Below are positions 17,368-25,660 of a stretch of 64,000 bases of DNA, piece after piece. The notes beneath the pieces were generated by a model. That model was not told the origin of the DNA. It saw only the letters and a program-made list of their open reading frames with translations, and ran no database searches. Location: NCBI RefSeq assembly GCF_042432825.1, contig NZ_JBHLWN010000027.1, positions 1 to 64,000 of the forward strand, in the 5' to 3' direction. The translations under genes and the position numbers were made by a program. Within the stretch, counting starts at the first letter, position 1. Each line of letters begins with the position of its first letter. Source of the stretch: Gordoniibacillus chartarius (lineage in GTDB: Bacteria; Bacillota; Bacilli; Paenibacillales; NBRC-103111).

Positions 17368-18978
17368 CTATTTAAAGCTCATCTTCTCGAATGGCAGCTC
17401 ATATTGCGTCTGCTTGAACGAAATGCCTTGCAGATCAGCGGGAGCAACTACCGTAACACTGCCGTTCGTCAGCGGAATAAAGACGGCTTCGTCATGCACG
17501 ATGGTAAGAATATCCTTATATCGCGCCTTTCTTGTCTCTTCGTTTGTAGATACCATCACTTCATTGATTTTACGGTACAGCTCCTCCGCCTGAGGAATGC
17601 CGCTTGTCGAGAAGCGGTAGGAAGAACCGGCGGCAAACGCAGTGACCGTGCTTTGCGGATCGTATGCCAATCCCCAAGTTTGGTTGAACAACAGATCATA
17701 GTCGCCCTTCGCTCGCCGATTCGCGATTGCGGGCGATTCCTCACCGACGAGCTCCAGCTTCATGCCAATGTTTTGCACCACGCTTTGAAGCAGCTCCGCC
17801 TCGGTTTTCTGTGAAGAAGAATTGACATCGTAATACAGCTTCATCGATAAAGGCCGTCCGTTTTTCGTTCGAACCCCAGCGCCTGCGCCGCTATTCGTCC
17901 ATCCTGCCTGCTCCAGCAGTTTAGCGGCCGCATCAGGATTATAGTCCCGCTTCTTTAGCCCGACATCGGCATAATTGACGTTGGAGGCGAACAACGTCTC
18001 CGCCGGGGATTCCGTTCCGTTGAATATGGAACGGCTGATCAGCTCCCGGTCGATGGACTGCCAGATGGCCTCGCGAACGGCTTTCTCGCTGACGGGGCTT
18101 GCAGTATTGCTGCTGTTCGCCACGATCATCTTCGTATTCATCGGCTCGCTTCGAACGATCTTATATTTGCCGGAATCGGCGAGTCGTTTCATGGCTTCTA
18201 CGTCGATACTGTCGGTACCGCGGTCATCGGTGAACGCGAAGTTGACCTCGCCCTTCTGCAGAGCTAACAGCGTAGTTTCGCCGGACGGCAGCACCTTAGC
18301 CGTAATTGTTTTCACTTGGGGAGCGCCTCCCCAGTAATCTTCGTTCGCCGCAAATCGGGCGTATTGATCGGTCACGTGCTCAACAAGCTTATAAGGGCCT
18401 GTGCCGCTATATCCCGCCACACCGTCCTTCGTTTCTCCATTCAGGAAGCTCTTGGGTGAGAGGAAGACGAATGGACGTGTCATCGACAATTCAAGCAGCG
18501 TCGGATAATAAATCTCTTTCAGCTTTAATTGAACCGTATGCTCATCGATAACGGTGACGCTATCAAGCATAGCAGAGAGCTTGATCCAGGCATGCTTGGC
18601 TGCATTGCGTTGGACCGCTTCCACGTTCAGCTTAACTGCATCCGCATTAAAAGGCTCGCCGTCATGGAACTTCACGTTCTTTCGCAGATGGAAGGTATAC
18701 ACCTTACCGTCTTCCGATATGTCCCAGGATTCGGCAAGCAGAGGCTTGATGCCCTCCTTTGTGTTCTCCACAAGCGATTCGTATAGGATGCCTTGCGCAG
18801 CCATCGAGCCCGTATACAGGTGCGGATTCATGTCGTTAATGTCTTTAGCAGTCGCATAAACCAACTCTCGCGATAGTTTCTCCGCCCCCGTGTTTTTGTT
18901 GCTGCCCCCGGTGCATCCTGCCAACAGCACTATGACCAGTAAGGATGCCAGCAGCACGGCTGCTTTGCTTGTTTTCAT
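17368..18978 (-). CDS. cntA: Metallophore-binding lipoprotein CntA
   Basis: A 536-residue extracellular solute-binding protein of the nickel/peptide family (SBP_bac_5) with lipobox LAGC (Cys22). Family landmarks are LAESWDISEDGKVYTFHLRK, VKFHDGEPFNADAVKLNVE, GTGPYKLVEHV and AVREAIWQSIDRELI. By gene order (A-B-C-D-F-E, divergent from KLM) it should capture the metal-metallophore complex outside the membrane. The gene starts the transporter operon after GGAAGGGG; its promoter overlaps a Zur box. It is about the length of the Staphylococcus protein, and no frameshift is visible. Confidence 0.9.
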   Translation of the reverse strand: MKTSKAAVLLASLLVIVLLAGCTGGSNKNTGAEKLSRELVYATAKDINDMNPHLYTGSMAAQGILYESLVENTKEGIKPLLAESWDISEDGKVYTFHLRKNVKFHDGEPFNADAVKLNVEAVQRNAAKHAWIKLSAMLDSVTVIDEHTVQLKLKEIYYPTLLELSMTRPFVFLSPKSFLNGETKDGVAGYSGTGPYKLVEHVTDQYARFAANEDYWGGAPQVKTITAKVLPSGETTLLALQKGEVNFAFTDDRGTDSIDVEAMKRLADSGKYKIVRSEPMNTKMIVANSSNTASPVSEKAVREAIWQSIDRELISRSIFNGTESPAETLFASNVNYADVGLKKRDYNPDAAAKLLEQAGWTNSGAGAGVRTKNGRPLSMKLYYDVNSSSQKTEAELLQSVVQNIGMKLELVGEESPAIANRRAKGDYDLLFNQTWGLAYDPQSTVTAFAAGSSYRFSTSGIPQAEELYRKINEVMVSTNEETRKARYKDILTIVHDEAVFIPLTNGSVTVVAPADLQGISFKQTQYELPFEKMSFK

Positions 18979-19002
18979 TTTATTGACGCCCCTTCCACGT
19001 AA

Positions 19003-19017
19003 TCGTAATAATTACTA
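19003..19017. promoter_or_regulatory. Zur box 1 (cntA side)
   Basis: TCGTAATAATTACTA, a 7-1-7 inverted repeat matching the Bacillus Zur operator core TCGTAATNATTACGA at 14 of 15 positions (allowing N). It lies between the cntA promoter and the cntA start, where a bound repressor would block transcription. Confidence 0.8.
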
Positions 19018-19032
19018 TCAATTGACCCCCTA

Positions 19033-19062
19033 ATTGTAATGATTACCATTATCAGCTGTCAA
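19033..19062 (-). promoter_or_regulatory. Promoter of the cntABCDFE operon
   Basis: On the minus strand a -35 box TTGACA (19057-19062), an 18-base spacer, and a -10 box TACAAT (19033-19038), all within 85 bases of the cntA start. The -10 box overlaps Zur box 2, so zinc-loaded Zur should occlude RNA polymerase. Confidence 0.7.
19034..19048. promoter_or_regulatory. Zur box 2, overlapping a Fur-like repeat
   Basis: TTGTAATGATTACCA matches the Zur core at all but the outer variable positions. Shifted by six bases, 19040-19054 (TGATTACCATTATCA) also matches the 7-1-7 Fur repeat with a perfect right arm and two mismatches on the left. Control of the cnt genes by both Zur and Fur is known in Staphylococcus; here it is an inference from the overlap. 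Confidence 0.7.
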
Positions 19063-19099
19063 CCCATTTTTTTTCTTCGTGTGCTTCCCGAAAAAAGCA

Positions 19100-19128
19100 T
19101 TGACGAATTGACATTATCTTACTATGAT
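19100..19128 (+). promoter_or_regulatory. Promoter of the cntKLM operon
   Basis: A -35 box TTGACG (19100-19105), exactly 17 bases, then a -10 box TATGAT (19123-19128). The expected start of transcription near 19135 lies just upstream of Zur box 3. Confidence 0.7.
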
Positions 19129-19142
19129 GGTATCGGGTTTAT

Positions 19143-19157
19143 TCGTAATTATTACTA
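19143..19157. promoter_or_regulatory. Zur box 3 (cntK side)
   Basis: TCGTAATTATTACTA, again one base short of the perfect Zur palindrome. It would cover roughly +9 to +23 of the cntKLM transcript, a standard roadblock position for a repressor. Confidence 0.8.
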
Positions 19158-19213
19158 TTTGATTCTGCTTAGTACAACGCTACTCGCATTCACGGTATCG
19201 GAGGGTTAGCCGC

Positions 19214-20077
19214 ATGAAACAGGAAATGGATTTCGTCAAATGCAGTCCCGCCAACAATGTGACGATACTCGTCATGGGCGAGTTCCCCGTCGAGCACCAT
19301 CCCCGCATCGCCTCACAAATGATGGACTACGGCCATCTTTACGCGGAGCAGGTCGGCTTCGTCGAGAAGCCCGCTCGCCACGGCCACGCTGCCAAGCTCC
19401 GGATGGCTGGAGGAGAGTTCTGCGGCAATGCTTGTTTAGCGCTGGCTGCCTGCCTAGCGTCAGAGCAGTCGCAAGAGCCCGGTGAGTCACTGGAGCTGTG
19501 GTTGGAGGCTTCCGGTACGGAGCGCCCCGTATTTTGCCGAGTGGAGAAAATGGAAAACGGTTATTGGTGCGAGGCCGTTATGCCGATTCCTAAAGCGGTG
19601 GAGCAAGTCGTCATCCCTTTCGAAGGCATGATGCTGGAGCTGGGCATTGTCCGTTACGCCGGTTTCTTCCATCTTGTAATTGACTGCGAGCGTTTCAAAG
19701 TTGAACTAGCGGCTGCCGAACGTCTGGCGAAGCTGCTTGGCGTCACATCGGGAGATCAACTGGTCGGCGTCATGCTCTACCGTCCGTCCACTCGCGAGCT
19801 CGCTCCGCTTATCTTCGTCCCCGCGCTCGCTAGCTTGATTTGGGAGCAAGGCTGCGGTTCAGGAACGGCTTCGCTTGGCTGTTATCTCGCCTGGAACGAC
19901 CGCTGCTCCATTGATGTGCCCGTGCGGCAGCCCGGGGGCACCATTCATGCAAGAGTAAGCTGGAGCGGCGGGGAGATTACCGAAGTCATCATTAGATCCG
20001 CTGTTAACATCGTCGCTCGAGGCAAAGCTTATGTAGACGATTGCGTCCAATCTTCAGTACAAGGGGGACTCTCATGA
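19214..20077 (+). CDS. cntK: Histidine racemase CntK
   Basis: A 287-residue enzyme of the diaminopimelate-epimerase fold. The two catalytic cysteines of the family are visible: Cys70 in GGEFCGNA and Cys214 in EQGCGSGTAS. In opine-metallophore pathways CntK converts L-histidine to D-histidine, the first building block. The position as first gene of cntKLM, overlapping cntL in an ATGA junction, separates it from the housekeeping DapF, which acts on diaminopimelate. It should be cytosolic and cofactor-independent. Its presence implies a D-His-based product, unlike pseudopaline or yersinopine systems that lack cntK. The promoter and a Zur box lie just upstream. Confidence 0.92.
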   Translation: MKQEMDFVKCSPANNVTILVMGEFPVEHHPRIASQMMDYGHLYAEQVGFVEKPARHGHAAKLRMAGGEFCGNACLALAACLASEQSQEPGESLELWLEASGTERPVFCRVEKMENGYWCEAVMPIPKAVEQVVIPFEGMMLELGIVRYAGFFHLVIDCERFKVELAAAERLAKLLGVTSGDQLVGVMLYRPSTRELAPLIFVPALASLIWEQGCGSGTASLGCYLAWNDRCSIDVPVRQPGGTIHARVSWSGGEITEVIIRSAVNIVARGKAYVDDCVQSSVQGGLS

Positions 20078-20898
20078 CCAGGGAACAACTATATCGATCA
20101 CTCCTTCGATTTCGCGACAAATTTTCGCAAGCTTCTGCACAATATGACGGCATCTCCGTTCACAATCCGGAGCTCCAGCAGACCATAGACGACTATTCAG
20201 TCTTCATTACCGATGAAGATAATCAACGTTTGTGGGCGGAGCTTAAGGACAGCGAAATCAAAGAGCTCCATCCGCTTGTGATGCAGCTGCGGGACTCATC
20301 GGCCCATTGCGTCGCCATTATGGAGAAGTATCGCGCTCTAAAGCTGCTGCAAGGCGGCGATGACAGACATGATTACTTCCATAATATCGAAGCTTCCATC
20401 GACAAGGAGTTCGGGAGCTTCACGGTTACGTCTGATTCCAAAGTCCTGCTGATCGGCTCCGGTGCGTTTCCGATGACGCCGCTGCTCATCGCGAGACGCA
20501 CGGGCGCGGATGTGATGGGGATAGACATAGACCGCGAAGCTGTGGAATTAGGCAGAAGAGTAGTTAAACGGTTAGGGCCTGATCTGCCTATCCGGCTGGA
20601 GAACCTTCCACTGGAGCGTTTCCATGACATCGATCGGATTACCCACATCATTATCAGTTCCACCGTCTCCGTCAAATACTCGCTGCTCGACTGGCTGCAT
20701 GAGTCGGCTCTTCCCGATGTCGTTGTCGCCATGCGGTATGGGGACGGCTTGAAGGCACTCTTCAACTACCCTATGGAGAAAGTAGACGAACGCAAATGGC
20801 AGCTCGCCGAAACGGCGGTACGGCCGGGACATGTATTTGATGTGGCCTTGTACCGCAAAGCATTGAAGCTGTCTCGCGCAGGGGAGGCATGGAGATGA
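20074..20898 (+). CDS. cntL: Nicotianamine-synthase-like aminobutyryl transferase CntL
   Basis: A 274-residue protein related to plant nicotianamine synthase. The N-terminal third is helical (LQQTIDDYSVFITDEDNQRL), and a Rossmann-like S-adenosylmethionine domain follows with VLLIGSGAFPMTPLLIARR and GADVMGIDIDREAVELGRR at about residues 120-165. CntL transfers an aminobutyrate unit from S-adenosylmethionine onto D-histidine. The ATG at 20074 overlaps the cntK stop and has AAGGGGGA upstream; an 11-codon in-frame extension lacks such a site. The stop overlaps the cntM start in the same ATGA manner, so the three enzymes are translationally coupled. Confidence 0.92.
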   Translation: MTREQLYRSLLRFRDKFSQASAQYDGISVHNPELQQTIDDYSVFITDEDNQRLWAELKDSEIKELHPLVMQLRDSSAHCVAIMEKYRALKLLQGGDDRHDYFHNIEASIDKEFGSFTVTSDSKVLLIGSGAFPMTPLLIARRTGADVMGIDIDREAVELGRRVVKRLGPDLPIRLENLPLERFHDIDRITHIIISSTVSVKYSLLDWLHESALPDVVVAMRYGDGLKALFNYPMEKVDERKWQLAETAVRPGHVFDVALYRKALKLSRAGEAWR

Positions 20899-22205
20899 GC
20901 CTTCTTCGCAGAGTCCTCATAGCGGGAACCGGTCCCGCTGCCGTTCAGCTCGCCGTGCTGCTCAAACGCTGGCGAAGCGGTCGAGTCGGCATTGCAGGAC
21001 GACGGTCCGTTCGCTCCGCGCCATTCTTTGACGCGCTTCGCGAAAGCGGCGGGACGGTTGCAGTCGACATAAGTCATCCAAAGCTGGGAGCACTTCAAGG
21101 CGAATGCTTCGTTGACGCGTCATTTCACGAATACGGGAGCATCGAAGGACAATGGGATACACTGATTCTGTCGGTAACGGCGGATGCCTATGTGCCGGTG
21201 CTTGCGCAGCTCCCGACTGATCTTCTGCGAAGCTTGCGTTGTGTGGCGCTCCTCTCACCGACATTCGGCTCCAGCGCACTCATCCGCCGTTATCTCAAGG
21301 AGAAGGGCGGCGACGCCGAGGTAATCAGCTTCTCTACCTACCTTGGAGACACGCGCCGGACGGCCGACAAGCCGCCAACCTATGTTCTGACAACAGCCGT
21401 GAAGCGCAAAGTGTATGCAGGAGCGATGGGACTTCCTTCCGAGTCCGTGGAGACGTTCCGGCAGTTGTTTGAGGAAGCGGGCATCACACTGGAAGCGACG
21501 GATTCGGCGCTTGAGGCCGAAACGCGCAACATTTCCCTGTATGTGCATCCGCCTTTATTTATGAACGATTTCTCACTCGGCATCATTTTTAACCGGCCGG
21601 CCGTTCCGAAGTTCATTTACAAGCTATTCCCGGAAGGCCCTATTACGCAAACCCTCATGCGGGAGATGCTGGAGCAGTGGAAAGAGATCACTGCGCTTGT
21701 ACTTAAGCTGAATCTGAAGGGGGTAAATTTACTCCGGTTCATGGTCGACGACAATTATCCGGTTAGGCCGGAGAGCCTTGCCCGCTGCGATATAGAGCGT
21801 TTCCCGGAGCTGGACCCCGTGCATCAACAGTACTTACTTTACGTTCGTTACGCCTCCCTGCTGATTGATCCCTACTCGGAGCCGGACCGGGACGGCCGGT
21901 ACTTTGACTTCTCCGCCGTGCCGCTCCGTCCCGTATTCATCAATCATGAAGGAGCCTGGGATATCCCCAGGATGCCGAAAGAAGATTATTATCGCATCAA
22001 AATCATCCAAGGCATCGCTCAAGCAGCCGGTGTGCCTTGCCCGACCATCGACGAATTCGTCGTCCGGTATGAGCAGCGTTTACTGGCGGCAGTCCATTCG
22101 CTATCGGACAGTCCCCTGTCGGAGGCTTTTACACTTCAAAGCTTCGAAGGCGATATCAGTCGAATTTGCTCGGAGCTGCTTCTTCTTGACGCTGCCGAAG
22201 CTTGA
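20895..22205 (+). CDS. cntM: Opine metallophore dehydrogenase CntM
   Basis: A 436-residue NAD(P)H-dependent opine dehydrogenase that condenses the CntL product with a 2-keto acid. It opens with the nucleotide-binding RRVLIAGTGPAAVQLA and has LLSPTFGSSALI, VISFSTYLGDTR, SLYVHPPLFMNDFS and YKLFPEGPIT, which follow Staphylococcus CntM closely. The loop YLGDTR carries Asp152. At the matching place the Staphylococcus enzyme has Asp150 and uses pyruvate, while enzymes that use alpha-ketoglutarate have Ala. Pyruvate and hence staphylopine are therefore predicted. The ATG at 20895 is preferred to that at 20889, because GGGGAGG is then seven bases upstream and an ATGA overlap with cntL results. Confidence 0.92.
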   Translation: MSLLRRVLIAGTGPAAVQLAVLLKRWRSGRVGIAGRRSVRSAPFFDALRESGGTVAVDISHPKLGALQGECFVDASFHEYGSIEGQWDTLILSVTADAYVPVLAQLPTDLLRSLRCVALLSPTFGSSALIRRYLKEKGGDAEVISFSTYLGDTRRTADKPPTYVLTTAVKRKVYAGAMGLPSESVETFRQLFEEAGITLEATDSALEAETRNISLYVHPPLFMNDFSLGIIFNRPAVPKFIYKLFPEGPITQTLMREMLEQWKEITALVLKLNLKGVNLLRFMVDDNYPVRPESLARCDIERFPELDPVHQQYLLYVRYASLLIDPYSEPDRDGRYFDFSAVPLRPVFINHEGAWDIPRMPKEDYYRIKIIQGIAQAAGVPCPTIDEFVVRYEQRLLAAVHSLSDSPLSEAFTLQSFEGDISRICSELLLLDAAEA

Positions 22206-22453
22206 GCATGAAAGTCAAATGAACATAACGAGAGCAAGGCTGTTCACAAGCAGCAAGGAACTTATGGCCAAATCCGTTCCTACTTCAAGTAGTAAGAGCG
22301 CCTAGTTGATGGTTATGGGGTTCAAAGCCGGGACGGACAGATCAAACCGGGTTATTTCGCACCTATTATCGACTGTATTTTCGCCAATCCACATGAACCC
22401 CATGGCGGTTGAATATATTGGTTAGAAAGTACACTCAGGAGGTGCCCTTGACC

Positions 22454-23614
22454 ATGACCGAACCCTTGTTCATCGTCTCCCGCGAAGACTGGTCTCTGCA
22501 CCGCAAAGGATACCAAGACCAAACCCGCCATCAGCAAAAGGTCCGCGAAGCGATCAAGCAAAACCTGCCCGACCTCGTGACGGAAGAGAATATCATTATG
22601 AACGACGGCAAGCAGATCGTGAAAGTGCCGATCCGTTCCCTAGACGAATACCGGTTCCGCTTCAATTACAATAAGCAAAAGCATGTCGGTCAGGGTGGCG
22701 GCGATTCGAAGGTCGGCGACGTGCTCGGCGTCGATCCTTCTGCGAAACAGGCCGGTCCTGGAAAAGGCGAAGGCGCCGGCGACCAGCCGGGCGAGGACTA
22801 TTACGAAGCCGAAGTGAACATGGAGGAGCTGCAGGCACTGCTGTTCGAAGAGCTGGAACTCCCGAATCTGCAAAATAAAGACAAGAAGAACATGAGCACC
22901 AAAGAGATCCTCTTCAACGACATCCGCAAGAAAGGCATAATGTCCAACATCGACAAGAAACGGACGCTGCTGGAAAGCATCCGACGGTCGGCGCGGGACG
23001 GGGGAACAACGGACGGTTCGCCGCGGATTACGCCGGACGATCTGCGCTTCAAGACATGGGAGGAAGTCGAGCGGCCGCATTCCAATGCGCTGATTATTGC
23101 GATGATGGATACGTCGGGCTCGATGGGCTCTTTCGAGAAGTATATCGCCCGCAGCTTCTTTTTCTGGATGACCCGCTTCCTGCGTACGAAATACGAAAAC
23201 GTGGAGATCGTCTTCATCGCCCACCATACGGAAGCGAAGGAAGTGACGGAGGAGGAGTTTTTCACCAAAGGGGAAAGCGGCGGAACGATTTGCTCCTCGG
23301 CGTATCAGGCCGCGCTGGACATTATCGATAAAAGGTATCCGCCGTCGCAGTATAATATTTATCCGTTTCATTTTTCCGACGGGGATAACCTCACAAGTGA
23401 CAACGAGCGCTGCGTGAAGCTGATCAACGAGCTCGCCGAGCGCTGCAATATGTTCGGCTACGGCGAGGTGAACCAGTACAATCGTTCCTCTACGCTGATG
23501 TCGGCGTACCGGAACGTGCAAAACCCGAAGTTTCTGCACTGCGTCATCCGCGAGAAGGGCGAGGTGTATAAGGCGCTTAAGACGTTTTTCTCAAAAAATG
23601 CGGTAAAGTCTTAG
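22454..23614 (+). CDS. yhbH: Sporulation protein YhbH (DUF444)
   Basis: A protein of 386 residues of the YhbH/DUF444 family. The N-terminal half has KVREAIKQNLPDLVTEENI and RFRFNYNKQKHVGQGGGDSK, then a glycine-rich linker. The C-terminal half is a von Willebrand A-like domain with the metal-site motif MMDTSGSMGSFEKY and GGTICSSAYQAAL. In Bacillus it is encoded near and co-expressed with the PrkA kinase in sporulation, but its biochemical role is unknown. The ATG at 22454 is chosen; a TTG two codons upstream also has the AGGAGGT site in range. The last 48 coding bases lie in an 82-base segment repeated at 25661. Confidence 0.9.
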   Translation: MTEPLFIVSREDWSLHRKGYQDQTRHQQKVREAIKQNLPDLVTEENIIMNDGKQIVKVPIRSLDEYRFRFNYNKQKHVGQGGGDSKVGDVLGVDPSAKQAGPGKGEGAGDQPGEDYYEAEVNMEELQALLFEELELPNLQNKDKKNMSTKEILFNDIRKKGIMSNIDKKRTLLESIRRSARDGGTTDGSPRITPDDLRFKTWEEVERPHSNALIIAMMDTSGSMGSFEKYIARSFFFWMTRFLRTKYENVEIVFIAHHTEAKEVTEEEFFTKGESGGTICSSAYQAALDIIDKRYPPSQYNIYPFHFSDGDNLTSDNERCVKLINELAERCNMFGYGEVNQYNRSSTLMSAYRNVQNPKFLHCVIREKGEVYKALKTFFSKNAVKS

Positions 23615-23648
23615 CGGTTACATGCCAAATCCTAAACAAAAAACGTCC
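23567..23648 (+). repeat. 82-base direct repeat, copy 1 (3' end of yhbH)
   Basis: Covers the final 15 codons and stop of yhbH plus 34 bases beyond. It matches 25661-25742 without gaps at about 73 of 82 positions. The two copies flank the chemoreceptor gene and the group II intron fragment. Confidence 0.85.
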
Positions 23649-23756
23649 GCTCTTTATACAGATTCCGCCTCGCGATGGACACCCTTGCCCTGGGAGTAAC
23701 AGTTCCTACTGCCAAGCCTGTAGCGGACTTTCACCGCCAAGCTATTGCCCATCATC
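23645..23756 (-). mobile_element. Fragment of a bacterial group II intron (5' part, domain I)
   Basis: Read on the minus strand, the segment has the conserved features of the first part of a group II intron ribozyme: GGTGAAAGTCCGCTACAGG, GGCAGTAGGAACTG, CAGGGCAAGGGTGTCCATCG and GAGGCGGAATCTG. The GTCCGCT and AGCGGAC arms can pair. The rest of the ribozyme and the reverse-transcriptase gene are absent, so this is a dead fragment. The identification is from memory of intron consensus sequences, not from a search. Confidence 0.55.
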
Positions 23757-23757
23757 G

Positions 23758-23795
23758 AAAAGAAGCAGACTTCGGAATCCGATGCCTGCTTCTTT
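23758..23795 (-). terminator. Terminator of the chemoreceptor gene
   Basis: Arms AAAGAAGCAG and CTGCTTCTTT pair around a loop, with T-rich sequence beyond the 3' arm on the minus strand. It follows the stop codon at 23811 closely. Confidence 0.75.
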
Positions 23796-23810
23796 GTTTG
23801 CCTAGCAATG

Positions 23811-25511
23811 TTAAACTTTAAATTTATTTACCAACGTCTGCAGCTCCTCCGCTAAGTGGGACAGAGCATTTGCGGATGCCGTGATTTCTTCCATGGAAGA
23901 AAGCTGGTGCTCCGCATTGTTCGACACCTCACGGATGCTGGCTGCAGCGTTTACGGCAGACTCCTTGATCGTTTCCATGGAGTGGGAGATCTCATCCGAG
24001 CTCGCCGATAATTGTTCCGATGCGGCCGAGGTCTCTTGTATTTGAGCGGCTACCTCTTGGACATATTGATGAATTTCCCGGAAAGATCCATTCGTAGCTG
24101 TGACAAGCTGAGCCCCTTCCAATACCTCAGCCTTGGATATGTTCATCGAATCCACAAGTCGTGATGTATCCGATTGAATAAGCGTAATGATATCCGTAAT
24201 ATTTTTGGCCGAATCCGCCGACTGTTCCGCAAGCTTGCGAACTTCCCCGGCCACTACCGCGAAGCCACGGCCCTCTTCCCCGGCTCTTGCCGCTTCAATT
24301 GCGGCATTCAGCGACAACAAATTGGTTTGGCTTGCTATGCCCGAAATCATACCGACGATCTTGCCGATAGCAGCCGAACGCTCATCCAAATTTTTAACCG
24401 AAGCCGCCAATTCCTCAAACGTGTGTTGGATCAACGTCATGCGCTCTGAAAGCGCGCTGACCATTTTTATGCCTTCGGACGCTTTGCCGGATGCCAGGAT
24501 TGCAGAAGTCGAGACGACTTGAGCGCTGCTCGATATTTGATGAATCCCCTTAGACATTTCGACAATGGCGGTCGCACTGTTTTCCACATCGGCAAGCTGC
24601 TGCTCGGAGGCAACGGCGATGCGCTGTGCGTTTGTTGAGCTATGTTCAGTCACATTAGCCGTCTGTTCAGCGCTGGCAGTTAGTTCCTGCGAAGAGGCTG
24701 CCACTTGCTCCGAGGTAAAGCCGATATGTCGGATCATCGTGCGCAAATTCGCAATCATCAAGTTAAAAGTTTGAGCAAGCTCGCCGATCTCGTCATTGGC
24801 ATATACACGAAGCTCCTTCGTTAAGTCACCCTCGCCCTCCGCAATATCTCTGAGCTGCGCATTGATGACTCGGATTGGACGTATGATGCTTCGAATCCAC
24901 AGCAAACTTCCAACAACGGCCACCAGTGCAATAATGAGCATAACCAAATAAATGGAATTCAAAATTTGATTCGCATTTTGGCTCACCTTTTCAATCTTAG
25001 GACCGACAAGCCACATGCCGATCACTTCACCTTTAGCATTCTGAATAGGACGGTACATGGTTAGATAAGTAGTGCCTACAATATCAGCCTCACCGATATA
25101 CGTCTCGCCCGATCTCAGTACAAGCTCGGCAACCTTGGGATCAGCCTTTGTGCCCGTCATTCTGTTGGACCCGTTCTTAATACTTGTTGCAATCCGGGTG
25201 TCTCCTTGAAAAATCGTTACGGCACCTCCGGTAATTCTAGACATGCTATCTACAAACTCGAAGTTATCGTTCATCTTTACTGCACCTTTATAAAGCTGAC
25301 CGTTCTGAACCGACCATTCTCCGGGGTACGTCTGTTCCAGCCAGCTATACCCTAATTGAGACACAACCTTCACACGGTCTTCGTATACGCGGATCATCCT
25401 GTCGGTGATTTGCTGTTTGGCTGTGATCGCGATCGTTGCCGATAAAACAATAATGACCAGAACGACCAAAGCACTCATCTTCACTGCAATACTTAACTTT
25501 CCTTTTAGCAT
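23811..25511 (-). CDS. Methyl-accepting chemotaxis protein
   Basis: A 566-residue chemoreceptor. Residues about 11-30 form the first membrane helix, 35-185 an extracellular sensor of single-Cache type (GGAVTIFQGDTRIATSI), and about 187-208 the second helix (VMLIIALVAVVGSLLWI). A HAMP domain follows to about 262. The rest is the coiled-coil signalling domain with the hairpin tip IASQTNLLSLNAAIEAARAG and GRGFAVVAGEVRKLAEQS. It would feed a ligand signal to CheA/CheW. The gene stands alone between two copies of the yhbH 3' end, which suggests it arrived as part of an inserted segment. The ATG follows AGGAGGTTA. Confidence 0.93.
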   Translation of the reverse strand: MLKGKLSIAVKMSALVVLVIIVLSATIAITAKQQITDRMIRVYEDRVKVVSQLGYSWLEQTYPGEWSVQNGQLYKGAVKMNDNFEFVDSMSRITGGAVTIFQGDTRIATSIKNGSNRMTGTKADPKVAELVLRSGETYIGEADIVGTTYLTMYRPIQNAKGEVIGMWLVGPKIEKVSQNANQILNSIYLVMLIIALVAVVGSLLWIRSIIRPIRVINAQLRDIAEGEGDLTKELRVYANDEIGELAQTFNLMIANLRTMIRHIGFTSEQVAASSQELTASAEQTANVTEHSSTNAQRIAVASEQQLADVENSATAIVEMSKGIHQISSSAQVVSTSAILASGKASEGIKMVSALSERMTLIQHTFEELAASVKNLDERSAAIGKIVGMISGIASQTNLLSLNAAIEAARAGEEGRGFAVVAGEVRKLAEQSADSAKNITDIITLIQSDTSRLVDSMNISKAEVLEGAQLVTATNGSFREIHQYVQEVAAQIQETSAASEQLSASSDEISHSMETIKESAVNAAASIREVSNNAEHQLSSMEEITASANALSHLAEELQTLVNKFKV

Positions 25512-25660
25512 GTTAACCTCCTGTTGTGAGCTTCTTCGTAATCAAATGAAAAATTCGACTAATTTCGACATTCTCCTCCAAAAACGAACATCAAGTTTAA
25601 TTTTCCCCTTCATTTTTAACCATGGTCCTCTCTGCCAAATTTTCCGTTTTTAACCATATA

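Noticed and set aside
13934..18978. A nickel or oligopeptide (Nik/Opp) importer
   Set aside because: The subunits belong to that superfamily, but the A-B-C-D-F-E order with a CntE exporter and the divergent metallophore enzymes identify the cnt importer.
19214..20077. Housekeeping diaminopimelate epimerase (dapF) as the identity of the racemase
   Set aside because: The fold and two cysteines fit, but the translational coupling to cntL and cntM and the Zur box upstream make histidine racemase CntK far more likely.
22640..23539. Long antisense frame (299 codons) across yhbH
   Set aside because: It is a shadow of the GC-biased codon positions of yhbH; its Arg/His/Leu-rich composition is not protein-like.
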